Shown here: positions 7,377-14,939 of the stretch, piece after piece | How the letters are laid out: each line of letters opens with the position of its first letter | Position numbering within the stretch: the first letter of the stretch is position 1 | Assembly: GCA_902766515.1 (NCBI GenBank) | Contig: CACXEB010000330.1 | Span: 1 to 15,731, forward strand | Source: an uncultured Eubacteriales bacterium | GTDB taxonomy: Bacteria > Bacillota_A > Clostridia > Christensenellales > Aristaeellaceae | DNA length: 15,731 nucleotides | Direction: 5' to 3' | Position numbers and translations under genes: made by a program | Notes under the pieces: generated by a model | Databases searched by the model: none | Told to the model about the DNA's origin: nothing | Seen by the model: the letters and a program-made list of their open reading frames with translations, nothing else

Positions 7377-8419
7377 GCGGCCTCACCTCCCAGGGACAGG
7401 ATGGACAGCATCGCCTGCTCCATCACGCCCTCCTCTGGCAGCTGGCCGGACTTGACCCGGAATTCCAGGTCCGTGCACAGCCGGACCATCCGCCCGAGCT
7501 GTTCTGTCGTATACCTTTGCGCGATGGGAACCAGCTGGCGGACCGCAAAGGAAGGGATGCCCAGCTTGCCCGCCATCGCCGGCTGGGCCATCCGCGCTTT
7601 CAGGAACAGGCTGACATCGTATACCTGCCTGCACTGGCGCGTCAGCAGCGCCAGCAGCATCAGCGGCGCCTCGCCGTCGGCGAGCATCGTCCGCAGCAGC
7701 CGGAACGCCTGCGGATACCGGCCCATCAGCACCGTCTGCGCCAGCTCGAACACCTTGTATTCCGACCGCGTGGTGCAGACCGCGCGGACATCGTCCACGG
7801 CGATCTCCGCCTTGCCGTCACAATACGCGATCAGCTTCTCCGTTTCGGCCAGCAGCGCCGTCAGGTCATTGCCGACCGAATAGATGAGCATCTCCACCGC
7901 GTCCGTGCGGATCGGCAGGGATGCCTTCCTGCACACGGCGGCGATCTTCTTCTGGAGCTCCAGGGGGGTCAGGCTGTCGAACTGCACCAGTACGGCGCAC
8001 TTGGCCAGGCACTGATACAGTTTCTTGCGCTTATCCGCGTCGCCGCGCGTATAAAAGACGATCACGCTGGTCTCCGCATGCGCCGGCAGGTAAGCCTTCA
8101 GCTGCTCGGCGCTGTCCCCTTCGTCATAGTCCCTGGCCTTGCCGCTGATCATTGCGGAATCCCGTACCACGACCAGCCGGCGGTCAGCCATGAACGGCAG
8201 CGTCTCGGCCGCGGCAATCAGGGTGGCGGCGTCCGGATCCTTCAGCACCGTCCGGTTCATGTCCGCGTACGCGCCCAGAGACAGCGCGGCTTCCAGCTGC
8301 GCCATGGCGCTGCGCTTGACGTATTCCTCCGTGCCGGAAAAGAGGTAAATTCCCTTCGGCGCGCCTGATTTCAGGCTTTCAAAGAAGGCCGTATGGTTCA
8401 GCGCCTCCGACGTCTTCAT
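7373..8419 (-). CDS. holA: DNA polymerase III delta subunit (HolA)
   Basis: Clamp-loader subunit that opens the beta sliding clamp. It is 348 aa, normal length. Seen: N-terminal AAA+-like region beginning GIYLFSGTEEYVKR (23-36), which corresponds to the degenerate nucleotide-binding loop region of HolA; TLPFMADRRLVVVRD (73-87); a middle lid region; and a helical C-terminal collar domain ending with the conserved-looking LEFRVKSGQ. Delta does not need ATP binding, and no intact Walker A is visible, as expected. It overlaps comEC by four bases (8416-8419) and rsmG by four bases. comEC-holA adjacency is common in Firmicutes (often followed by rpsT), which supports the call. Confidence 0.93.
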   Translation of the reverse strand: MKTSEALNHTAFFESLKSGAPKGIYLFSGTEEYVKRSAMAQLEAALSLGAYADMNRTVLKDPDAATLIAAAETLPFMADRRLVVVRDSAMISGKARDYDEGDSAEQLKAYLPAHAETSVIVFYTRGDADKRKKLYQCLAKCAVLVQFDSLTPLELQKKIAAVCRKASLPIRTDAVEMLIYSVGNDLTALLAETEKLIAYCDGKAEIAVDDVRAVCTTRSEYKVFELAQTVLMGRYPQAFRLLRTMLADGEAPLMLLALLTRQCRQVYDVSLFLKARMAQPAMAGKLGIPSFAVRQLVPIAQRYTTEQLGRMVRLCTDLEFRVKSGQLPEEGVMEQAMLSILSLGGEAA

Positions 8420-10737
8420 TCCGTGTCCTCCCCCAGAAACTGTGTCACTGTATAGCCCGATGGCGAAACGTCGACAAACACGGCGCCGCCGGCCGCCGTC
8501 GTATACACGCCCGCGCCGGCCTGCCGGAGCCGGCGCTGCATCTCGCCCTCCGGGTCGGCGGCCTCCCGGGTGTCCGCCACGCTGATGATTGCCGCCTGCG
8601 GGGTGACCTCCGCCAGGAAGCTTTCGGACGTGCTGGTTTTGCCGCCGTGATGCGCCACCTTCAGGATGTCCGCGTCACAGCGCGCCCGATCCTCATACAG
8701 GCCTGTCAGGTCTCCTGTCAGCAGGAAAACCGTGTTTTCCATCGTATAGCGCAGGCAGAGGCAATAATCGTTCGCATCCCGGCCGGCGCGGGTCTTCCCG
8801 TCCTCCGGCCAGAGCACCTCCGCGCTGGTGCGGCCCGTGCGCCAGCCGTCCCCCGCGGACACGACGCGGACCTCCCTGCAATAGGCCCTGAGCGCATCCA
8901 GCAGCGCCAGCGCTTCTTCCGATACGGCCATGCTTTCCGCGCCCTGCGGCAGGACCAGCAGGTCAATGCCGATCCCGTTGTCCATGAGCGCCTGCGCGCC
9001 GAAGCAGTGGTCCGCGTGCAGGTGCGTCAGGACCAGCACATCCGCGTGCCGGCCCGCCGCCAGCAGGTAATCGCTGAGGTCGCGCCCGTCCTCGCCGCAG
9101 TCGATGACCGTGGTATGCCGGCCATCCTGAATGACCGCGCAGTCGGCGCTGCCCACATCCATCTGGATATACCGGACGCCGCGGTCCAGCGTACACAGGT
9201 GGACGACGGTGCCCGCGGCCAGCAGGACCGACAGGAGGATCCAACGCCGCCTGCCCCGGAACCGCTCCGGCGCGTATCCCGAGCACAGCCACAGGAGCGC
9301 CCCGACGAGCGGATAAATCGCGTAGGGGATCCTGGGACAGTTGACGGACATGCCCGGCCATCCCGCGGCCAGCGATACGCCGTCCAGCAGGCGCTTCAGG
9401 ATCCAGCCGACCGGGAAGGCCAGCGCCCGGGCCGCGTCCATCCAAAGAAAGCTCAGCGCCAGCACCGCCAGGCACAGCGGCAGGATATAGGCCAGGAGCG
9501 CGCAGACGATCGGGCTGAACAGCAGGCTCGCGACCGAAAAGCAGTGATAGGTCTGGATGGACGGCAGCGCGGTCCCGGCGACCGCGGACACCGTCGACGC
9601 CAGCAATCCGCCGGCCCGCCTGCCGACCAGCCGGTCCGTCAGCCGCCTGACAGGCCTGTTCAGCAGGATGATCCCGAGCGCCGCCGCAAACGACAGTTGA
9701 AAGCCCGCGCTCAGCAGGTCGACCGGCGAAATCAGGAGAATAACCATGAACGCCAGCGCCAGGGCGCTCAGCGAATCGCCCTTCCGGCCCCGCGCCCTGG
9801 TATAAAGATAGGCAAACGTCAGGATGGAGGCGCGGACCACGGAAGCACGCAGGTCCAGCAGCAGGGCGTAGAGCGCCAGGAAGACGCCGAAAAGCCACAG
9901 CTGCTTCCGGCCCGAGAGAAACCGGCCGACCAGCAGCCGGATCGCGGAAACCAGCAGGGAGATATGCAGGCCGGAGACCGCCAGCACGTGCGCGATGCCC
10001 ACGCGCGTAAAGGCCTGCCGGTCTTCCTCGCTCAGCGCTTCCCGCTCTCCCAGCAGCAGCGCTTTCGGCAGGGCCGCGAATTCGCCGAACGCCGCATCCA
10101 GCCGGCCGACCAGCGCGTATTTCAGCCGGATCAGCCAGGTCCTCGGGCTGAAGGGTGGATCCGGCACCGTCTCATACTCCCCGCTGTTGTACAGACCGGC
10201 CGTCATGTGGTTCTGCTTCAGGTAGAGCCCGAAGTCAAAGCCCTCCGGATTGCGCTGACCGCTTGGCAGGTACAGCCGGCCCTCCGCCCGGACCGTCGTC
10301 CCCGGGACCGGCAGCGCGTACCCCTCGTCCACGTATGTGGTCCAGTACAGGCCTTCCGCCGCGCTCCGGCTGCCGTCGCCGGCGGTCAGCGTCACGTCCC
10401 GCAGGTGCACCGCGACGTGCCGGCCGTTCTCCCGGACGCGGGGTGTCTGGAGTACGACGCCTTCCACCGTATAGCTGCCCGCCGCAGGCAGCGCCGTGTG
10501 CATGACCGCGCAGGTCCTGGCGCTGAACGCCAGCAGCAGCGCCGCCGCGGCCGCCAGGGGCAGCGCCGGCCCCCTGGGCCGCGCGAACACCAGGAGAATC
10601 CCCAGCGTCCCCGCTGCGCCCAGCAGCCAGCCTGCCGCCTCCAGGGGCAGGCGCAGCCCCATCAGGACGCCCAGCCCCGCGCCCGCGGCGCACCACACGA
10701 GCGGCCGGCGGATCCGCAGCCTGTCAGCCGATATCAT
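8416..10737 (-). CDS. comEC: DNA internalization protein ComEC/Rec2
   Basis: Membrane channel for single-stranded DNA uptake in natural transformation. With the start at 10737 it is 773 aa. Domains in order: N-terminal membrane segments and a soluble OB-like region (about 10-200), multi-pass competence domain (about 205-510) with VSGLHISLL (254-262), and a C-terminal metallo-beta-lactamase domain (about 520-765) with THLHADH (571-577), NDYCLCL (656-662), TGD (674-676) and AHHGG (695-699). All three parts are present and unbroken, as in Bacillus ComEC. The start is uncertain: GTG 10758, ATG 10752 and ATG 10737 are in frame. I prefer 10737 because AGGA sits close before it and the overlap with yycJ is then only 14 bases. 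ComEA and other com genes are not in the window, so competence itself is not shown. Confidence 0.94.
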   Translation of the reverse strand: MISADRLRIRRPLVWCAAGAGLGVLMGLRLPLEAAGWLLGAAGTLGILLVFARPRGPALPLAAAAALLLAFSARTCAVMHTALPAAGSYTVEGVVLQTPRVRENGRHVAVHLRDVTLTAGDGSRSAAEGLYWTTYVDEGYALPVPGTTVRAEGRLYLPSGQRNPEGFDFGLYLKQNHMTAGLYNSGEYETVPDPPFSPRTWLIRLKYALVGRLDAAFGEFAALPKALLLGEREALSEEDRQAFTRVGIAHVLAVSGLHISLLVSAIRLLVGRFLSGRKQLWLFGVFLALYALLLDLRASVVRASILTFAYLYTRARGRKGDSLSALALAFMVILLISPVDLLSAGFQLSFAAALGIILLNRPVRRLTDRLVGRRAGGLLASTVSAVAGTALPSIQTYHCFSVASLLFSPIVCALLAYILPLCLAVLALSFLWMDAARALAFPVGWILKRLLDGVSLAAGWPGMSVNCPRIPYAIYPLVGALLWLCSGYAPERFRGRRRWILLSVLLAAGTVVHLCTLDRGVRYIQMDVGSADCAVIQDGRHTTVIDCGEDGRDLSDYLLAAGRHADVLVLTHLHADHCFGAQALMDNGIGIDLLVLPQGAESMAVSEEALALLDALRAYCREVRVVSAGDGWRTGRTSAEVLWPEDGKTRAGRDANDYCLCLRYTMENTVFLLTGDLTGLYEDRARCDADILKVAHHGGKTSTSESFLAEVTPQAAIISVADTREAADPEGEMQRRLRQAGAGVYTTAAGGAVFVDVSPSGYTVTQFLGEDTE

Positions 10738-11524
10738 ATTCCTGACCGACATGGTCACGCCATGCCATGTACAGCGTCATTTCCTCCCCGATCGCCACGC
10801 CCTCGCGCTCCAGCGCGCGCAGGGAAGTATCCATCGCGAGCTCAGGTGTATTGTTTTCCCCGCTCAGGTGGCCCAGCACCACGTGATGCACGCCGTTTTC
10901 CAGCAGGGAGAGGACACCCTTCGCGCTGTCCTCGTTGCTCAGGTGGCCCCGCCTGCCCAGGATGCGCTGCTTGAGCGCGCTGGGATAGTGCGGGTTGCGC
11001 ATGAGCAGGTCCGGGTCATGGTTGCTCTCCCACAGCACCACATCCGCGCCGCTGACCGCGTCCACCACGGAACGCCGGACATAGCCCATATCCGTGGCGG
11101 TCGCCACGCTGTGCGCCCCGGCGTACACCCGGAAGCCCACTGGGTCGTTTGCGTCGTGCGGAATGGAGAAGGGCTGGACCGCCAGCCCGCCGATGTAGAA
11201 GCTGACCTCTGTATCAAAGGTCCTGGCCAGCCCCGCCGGGATTTCGCCGACCTGGCGCGGCATGCCCTGCCAGGTGCCCGCGTTGGCGTACAGCGGCAGA
11301 TGAAAACGCCGGCTCATGACGCCGGCTCCCTTGACATGGTCCGCGTGCTCGTGCGTCAGCACGATGCCGCCCAGCGTCTCCGGCAGCACACCGATCTGCG
11401 CGAGCGCGTCGATGATCTGGCGGCCGGAAAGACCGGCATCGATCAGGATGCCGGTGGTTCCGTCGCTGACATAGGTACAGTTGCCGCTGGAGCCGCTGTA
11501 CAGCGGGCAGAAGGTCAGGCTCAT
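10724..11524 (-). CDS. yycJ: YycJ/WalJ-family metallo-beta-lactamase-fold hydrolase
   Basis: 266 aa soluble protein of the metallo-beta-lactamase fold. Seen: CPLYSGSSGNCTYV (6-19), the family's opening motif; THEHADH (57-63); the His at 124 in SIPHDANDP; ESNHD (166-170); RGHLSNEDS (192-200); GHLSGENN (218-225), with His219. These match the YycJ (WalJ) family, which in Bacillus and Streptococcus is linked to the WalKR operon and cell-wall or DNA-repair phenotypes; a DNA exonuclease activity has been reported for family members. Here it is not next to walKR but between mrp and comEC. I chose ATG 11524 because it gives the ATGA overlap with the mrp stop and a normal N-terminus; an upstream in-frame start would overlap mrp by 40 bases. 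Confidence 0.92.
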   Translation of the reverse strand: MSLTFCPLYSGSSGNCTYVSDGTTGILIDAGLSGRQIIDALAQIGVLPETLGGIVLTHEHADHVKGAGVMSRRFHLPLYANAGTWQGMPRQVGEIPAGLARTFDTEVSFYIGGLAVQPFSIPHDANDPVGFRVYAGAHSVATATDMGYVRRSVVDAVSGADVVLWESNHDPDLLMRNPHYPSALKQRILGRRGHLSNEDSAKGVLSLLENGVHHVVLGHLSGENNTPELAMDTSLRALEREGVAIGEEMTLYMAWRDHVGQEYDIG

Positions 11525-12342
11525 GCGCCCATCACGGTCCGTAGCGCCTGGTCCAGCCAATCGCCCTCGAACAGCTCGATCAGCCCCGCGTCGCAGGCGG
11601 CGGTGAGCTTGGGATTGATCGGGATCTGGCCCAGCAGCGGGATGCCGTAGCGCTCAGCGGTCTCCTTCGCCTTGCTTTCACCGAAGATGGGGATATGCTT
11701 TCCGCAGTCCGGGCAGACCGCATAGCTCATGTTTTCCACCAGGCCCAGCACGGGGATATTCATCATGCCCGCCATGTTGACCGCCTTTTCCACGATCATG
11801 GAGACCAGCTCCTGCGGCGAGGTCACAACGATGATGCCGGTCACCGGGATGCTCTGGAAAACGGTCAGCGGCACGTCACCCGTTCCGGGCGGCATGTCGA
11901 TGAACATGACATCGTTCCTCCCCCAGTCCACATCGGTCCAGAACTGCTTGACCGTTCCGGCGATGACCGGTCCCCGCCAGACGACCGGGGCCGTTTCTTC
12001 CTCCAGCAGCAGGTTCAGGGACATGGTCTTGATGCCTGTCTTGCTGAGCACCGGATAGATTTCCGTATCCGTTCCCATGGCGTGGTCGTGGATGCCGAAC
12101 ATCCGCGGGACGGAAGGACCTGTGACGTCCGCGTCCAGGATGGCCGTCTGGTAGCCGGCGCGCCGGGCGAGCACCGCCATCAGCCCCGTTACCAGGGACT
12201 TGCCGACGCCGCCCTTGCCGCTGACCACGGCGATGACCTTGTCAAAAGACGCTCCCGCGTGCGGCTCGGCAAGCAGGGAACGCGGATCCCGGTCCGCGCA
12301 GGACTGGGAGCAGCTGGAGCAGTCATGATTGCATTCGCTCAT
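11521..12342 (-). CDS. mrp: Mrp/NBP35-family Fe-S cluster carrier ATPase
   Basis: 273 aa cytoplasmic P-loop protein of the Mrp/ApbC/Nbp35 class that carries or inserts iron-sulfur clusters. Seen: a Cys-rich N-terminus with C4, C8, C11 and C15, common in clostridial members; the deviant Walker A SGKGGVGKS (41-49); DADVTGPSVPRMFG (70-83); MPPGTGD (150-156); and CPDC (210-213), the conserved CxxC that bridges a cluster between subunits in this family. Start at ATG 12342 has GAGGAAAA (12349-12356) upstream. The frame stays open to 12429, but that would cross the leader hairpin and reach the -10 box. First gene of the five-gene operon. Confidence 0.95.
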   Translation of the reverse strand: MSECNHDCSSCSQSCADRDPRSLLAEPHAGASFDKVIAVVSGKGGVGKSLVTGLMAVLARRAGYQTAILDADVTGPSVPRMFGIHDHAMGTDTEIYPVLSKTGIKTMSLNLLLEEETAPVVWRGPVIAGTVKQFWTDVDWGRNDVMFIDMPPGTGDVPLTVFQSIPVTGIIVVTSPQELVSMIVEKAVNMAGMMNIPVLGLVENMSYAVCPDCGKHIPIFGESKAKETAERYGIPLLGQIPINPKLTAACDAGLIELFEGDWLDQALRTVMGA

Positions 12343-12375
12343 GAAAGATTTTCCTCGTTTCTGCGGTATTCTGCC

Positions 12376-12407
12376 GCCGGCGCGACGGATCCCTCCGCGC
12401 AGCCGGC
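12376..12407 (-). promoter_or_regulatory. Stable hairpin at the 5' end of the mrp operon transcript
   Basis: In the RNA sense (minus strand) GCCGGC, GCG and CGGA pair with UCCG, CGC and GCCGGC around a GGGA loop: 13 base pairs interrupted only by two single-base U bulges. The expected transcript start is near 12411, so the hairpin begins about four bases into the message. It leaves the ribosome binding site (12349-12356) free. Likely a message-stabilising element or a protein site; function is inferred. Confidence 0.6.
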
Positions 12408-12417
12408 TGTGCAAGGG

Positions 12418-12446
12418 ATTATAGCACAACGGCCGCTGTTCAGCAA
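12418..12446 (-). promoter_or_regulatory. Sigma-70-type promoter of the mrp-yycJ-comEC-holA-rsmG operon
   Basis: Minus strand TTGCTG (12441-12446), 17-base spacer, perfect TATAAT (12418-12423). The -35 hexamer overlaps the last codon and stop (TGA 12440-12442) of queH. Expected start near 12411. Confidence 0.88.
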
Positions 12447-13087
12447 TTATGTTTTTCGCCCGCTGCGCGCTTTTCCGCCTGGCGTTCGGAGTAGACGCAG
12501 CCGCAGTAGTTCTGGCGGTAGAGTCCGTACTCGGCGCTCAGGCGGATGGACCTGAGGTAGCCGTCCTGCTTCTTGAAATCCGAAAAGAGATAGCGGACGC
12601 CGTAGGCTTCCGCCAGCTCCGCCCCGATCCGGTTGAGCTTTTCGGCATCCTTGTACGGGCTCACCGACAGGGTCGTGGTAAAGTAGGGATAGCCGTCCCG
12701 GGCCGCCAGGCGCGCCGTCTCCTCCAGGCGCAAACGGTAGCAGCGCGCGCAGCGCGGGCCGCCCTCCGGTAGGTCCTCCAGCCCCTCGGCCAGCGCCCGG
12801 AAGCGCTCCGGCTCGTAAGCGCCCCGGACCAGGGACGGCGTATGCGGCAGCGGCATCACGCTGAGCAGGCGTTCCAGCTCCCCGAACCGGCGGTCATACT
12901 CCCCTTCGGGCGATATGTTCGGATTATAATAGAAGCAGGTCACGTCAAACGCTTCCGCCAGCCGCTCAAGGCAGGCCGTCGAGCAGGGCGCGCAGCAGAC
13001 ATGCAGCAGCAGCCCCGGGCGTTTCCCGGCCTGTTTCAGCCGTTCCATTTCCTCAGCCATCAGCTGGTCATAGCGGATACGCTGCAT
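12440..13087 (-). CDS. queH: Epoxyqueuosine reductase QueH
   Basis: 215 aa enzyme (former DUF208) that reduces epoxyqueuosine to queuosine at tRNA position 34, the cobalamin-independent replacement for QueG. Seen: LLLHVCCAPCST (26-37) with vicinal Cys31-Cys32 and Cys35; FYYNPNISP (52-60); CARCYRLRL (113-121); YFTTTLSVSPYKD (135-147); KKQDGYLRS (172-180); EYGLYRQNYCGCVYS (186-200). The family binds a [4Fe-4S] cluster plus a mononuclear iron site through these cysteines. GGAAGGAG (13097-13104) sets ATG 13087; the frame continues upstream to 13255 but crosses the palindrome and has no family match. It stands alone, with no other queuosine genes in view; its 3' end overlaps the mrp promoter. Confidence 0.96.
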   Translation of the reverse strand: MQRIRYDQLMAEEMERLKQAGKRPGLLLHVCCAPCSTACLERLAEAFDVTCFYYNPNISPEGEYDRRFGELERLLSVMPLPHTPSLVRGAYEPERFRALAEGLEDLPEGGPRCARCYRLRLEETARLAARDGYPYFTTTLSVSPYKDAEKLNRIGAELAEAYGVRYLFSDFKKQDGYLRSIRLSAEYGLYRQNYCGCVYSERQAEKRAAGEKHNC

Positions 13088-13107
13088 AAACCGCTTCTCC
13101 TTCCGAC

Positions 13108-13129
13108 AATGTAACAAGAGTGTTACATT
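13108..13129. promoter_or_regulatory. Perfect palindrome in the queH / secreted-protein divergent region
   Basis: AATGTAACA (13108-13116), spacer AGAG, TGTTACATT (13121-13129): two perfect 9-base arms. It lies 20 bases before the queH ATG, just upstream of its ribosome binding site, and about 25 bases upstream of the -35 of the divergent gene. The shape is that of a dimeric repressor or activator operator. No run of T follows on either strand, so it is not a terminator. The cognate regulator is unknown. Confidence 0.6.
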
Positions 13130-13153
13130 TGTCCAAAATAATGTTAAATACGG

Positions 13154-13182
13154 ATGAAACCGTGGGTTTATCACGTTATAAT
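13154..13182 (+). promoter_or_regulatory. Promoter of the secreted cadherin-like protein gene
   Basis: ATGAAA (13154-13159, four of six matches to TTGACA), 17-base spacer, perfect TATAAT (13177-13182). Expected start near 13189, where an inverted repeat ACCGG/CCGGT (13188-13201, loop CCAG) begins; the ribosome binding site GGAGGT follows at 13206-13211. Confidence 0.7.
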
Positions 13183-13217
13183 AGTGTACCGGCCAGCCGG
13201 TCATGGAGGTAACAGCA

Positions 13218-13979
13218 ATGAGAAAGCTCACCACACTGATAGTCTGCGCAACCACCCTGGCGCTGCTGCTGTCGGGCGCCGCCCTGGGCGATGAAGAACT
13301 GCAAGTCGGCGATTACTACTGGGGCCCCGGCTACGCCACCAGCGTGCCCGCTTACAACGGAGCGCCCCTGCTTTCGTCCCTGACGCACAACTGTCCCAAC
13401 ACCGGTAAAATGCTGCCGGAGTATTTCAGCCCCTCCGTCACCACCTACCTGCTGACGGTCGCCAGCTGGGTCAGCCGCGTGCAGTTCACCCCAGTCGCCA
13501 GCGATCCGTATGCGACCATCTACGTCAACGGCACCATCGTCCGCAGCGGGACCACGTCCAGCTATATCAAGATGACGGACAATCCCCAGCAGGTGGTGAT
13601 CGACGTGGTCGGCAGCGGCGGGCAGCGCACCAGCTACACCATCTTCCTGCAGCGCCGCCCCAGCGACAAGCGGACCCGCGTGTCCGCCGGCTCGATCGAG
13701 AACATCTACCAGAAGAGCAACAAGTGGTATATCGACGCGGACCTCGGCACGGTCACCTACGTGGACGGCAATACCTCTTCCTACGTCAACAAGACCGTCG
13801 ACCATTACCGCTACGCCTGCACGGACAGCTGCGTCTTCTACTACGGCTCCATGTCCGCCCCGGTCCGGGCGCGGAACATCAGCGAGTTCATGGCCTACGC
13901 GGGCATCGGCGGCCTGTACCGCTTCATCTATATCGAAGATGAGATCGTCGCCGTCCTGCCCTACGCACCGGATTACTGA
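13218..13979 (+). CDS. Secreted protein with cadherin-like beta-sandwich domain
   Basis: 253 aa. Seen: a signal peptide (Arg-Lys at 2-3, hydrophobic core about 5-20, likely cleavage near 24, no lipobox Cys), then about 50-147 a domain with the pattern of Cadherin-like beta-sandwich repeats of Firmicutes surface proteins: LLSSL, an F-SPSVTTYLLTV strand, ASDPYATIYVNG, and the closing RTSYTIFLQR. The rest (about 152-253) is rich in Tyr and Ser with two Cys (C201, C205) and matches nothing I know. No sortase motif, S-layer or cell-wall repeat is visible, so it is probably released or bound non-covalently. The start is ATG 13218 because GGAGGT (13206-13211) precedes it and the signal peptide then begins properly; an ATG at 13203 overlaps that site. 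Its stop abuts the degV stop. Confidence 0.85.
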   Translation: MRKLTTLIVCATTLALLLSGAALGDEELQVGDYYWGPGYATSVPAYNGAPLLSSLTHNCPNTGKMLPEYFSPSVTTYLLTVASWVSRVQFTPVASDPYATIYVNGTIVRSGTTSSYIKMTDNPQQVVIDVVGSGGQRTSYTIFLQRRPSDKRTRVSAGSIENIYQKSNKWYIDADLGTVTYVDGNTSSYVNKTVDHYRYACTDSCVFYYGSMSAPVRARNISEFMAYAGIGGLYRFIYIEDEIVAVLPYAPDY

Positions 13980-14846
13980 TCAGCGTTCGATCAGGGACAT
14001 GGCGATCGCGAGGGCGTTCGGGCCCACGTGGCAGCCGATCGAACAGGAAAGCGGCTGGTAGCGAACCTGATAGTCCGGGAAGGCCTTCTGCACCTTCGCC
14101 GTCCATTCCTCAATCGCCTCCGGGTCCACCAGGGTCCCGGCGGTGTTCAGCGTGATCTGTTCCGGCGGGATGTATTTGAAGCGGTCCTCCAGGTCATGCT
14201 CCATCAGCTTGATCAGCGTCTTGCGGATATGCTTGTCCCCGCGGACCACGCACTGCGCGTCCAACTTGCCGCCGCGGATATTGAGGATGGGATGCAGCCC
14301 CATGGCAGTCGCCAGCGACGCGCCGGCGGCGGTCACGCGGCCGCTCATCTTCAGGTATTTCAGCGTATCCACGCAGATATAGATGCTCGCGTCAAAGGCG
14401 TTCTTCTCCAGCCGCGCCTTGATCTGGGCGCCGTCCATGCCGTGCTTTGAAAGGTACAGCGCGTCCAGGACGGAGCTCAGCAGCGTCACCGAGATGCGGT
14501 GGTTGTTGACGACGAAGACCTTGCCCCCGTAATCCTTCGCCAGGATCGTCGCATTCTCGCAGGACTTTGACAGCCCGCTGCTCATGGGCAGGCAGACGAT
14601 CTCGTCCGCCCCTTCGGCCAGGATGCTGTCCCACATGGCGGTGACATCGCCGGGGCTCGGCTGTGAAGTATAGACCGCCTTTCCCGCGTTCATCGCATCA
14701 AACAGCACCTTCTGGTCCACATCCACGCCTTCTGTATGCTCTTCACCGTCTATGATCACGGGCATCGGCAGGACGTGGATGCCCTGTTTTTGGCCTTCTT
14801 CCACGGTCAGCCCGCTGTTGGTGTCCGTCATGATCGCTGTTTTCAT
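13980..14846 (-). CDS. degV: DegV-family fatty-acid-binding protein
   Basis: 288 aa cytoplasmic protein of the DegV (FakB-like) family. Members bind a single fatty acid; FakB proteins present it to the FakA kinase for phosphorylation and incorporation into phospholipid. Seen: TDTNSGL (7-13), YTSQPSPGD (59-67), MSSGLSKSCENA (88-99), SGRVTAAGASLATAMGLHPIL (168-188), and the C-terminal IGCHVGPNALAI (270-281), all at the usual places. No fakA partner is in the window, so kinase coupling is inferred only. ATG 14846 is set by AAAGGAG (14855-14861); the open frame runs on to 14939 across the promoter and is not coding there. Monocistronic with its own promoter. Confidence 0.93.
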   Translation of the reverse strand: MKTAIMTDTNSGLTVEEGQKQGIHVLPMPVIIDGEEHTEGVDVDQKVLFDAMNAGKAVYTSQPSPGDVTAMWDSILAEGADEIVCLPMSSGLSKSCENATILAKDYGGKVFVVNNHRISVTLLSSVLDALYLSKHGMDGAQIKARLEKNAFDASIYICVDTLKYLKMSGRVTAAGASLATAMGLHPILNIRGGKLDAQCVVRGDKHIRKTLIKLMEHDLEDRFKYIPPEQITLNTAGTLVDPEAIEEWTAKVQKAFPDYQVRYQPLSCSIGCHVGPNALAIAMSLIER

Positions 14847-14910
14847 GTACCCGTCTCCTTTGCGCCGGCCTGCGTTTGAAAGCGGCTCATCCCGCCGCGC
14901 CGGCGGTGTC

Positions 14911-14939
14911 AGTATACATGGATTTCCCCCGCAATGCAA
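14911..14939 (-). promoter_or_regulatory. Sigma-70-type promoter of degV
   Basis: Minus strand TTGCAT (14934-14939), 17-base spacer, TATACT (14911-14916). Expected start near 14904, about 58 bases before the ATG, within a CCGCC/GGCGG inverted repeat (14892-14906). Confidence 0.82.

Noticed and set aside
8647..10974. Plus-strand open frame of 775 codons opposite comEC
   Set aside because: Composition is dominated by Arg, Gln and Pro with no fold signature; comEC on the other strand is complete with all its motifs.
12376..12407. Mrp leader hairpin as a riboswitch or transcription attenuator
   Set aside because: There is no competing structure and no T run after it, and the leader is too short for a known riboswitch class.
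13108..13136. Possible queH promoter TTGGAC-17-TACATT on the minus strand
   Set aside because: It would start transcription near 13101, inside the ribosome binding site, leaving no usable leader; matches to consensus are also weak.
13088..13255. Upstream extension of the queH frame
   Set aside because: The GGAAGGAG site at 13097-13104 and the QueH family N-terminus fix the start at 13087; the extension crosses the divergent promoter.
13976..13994. CTGATC/GATCAG hairpin as a terminator between the secreted-protein gene and degV
   Set aside because: The stem is only six pairs and no T run follows on either strand.
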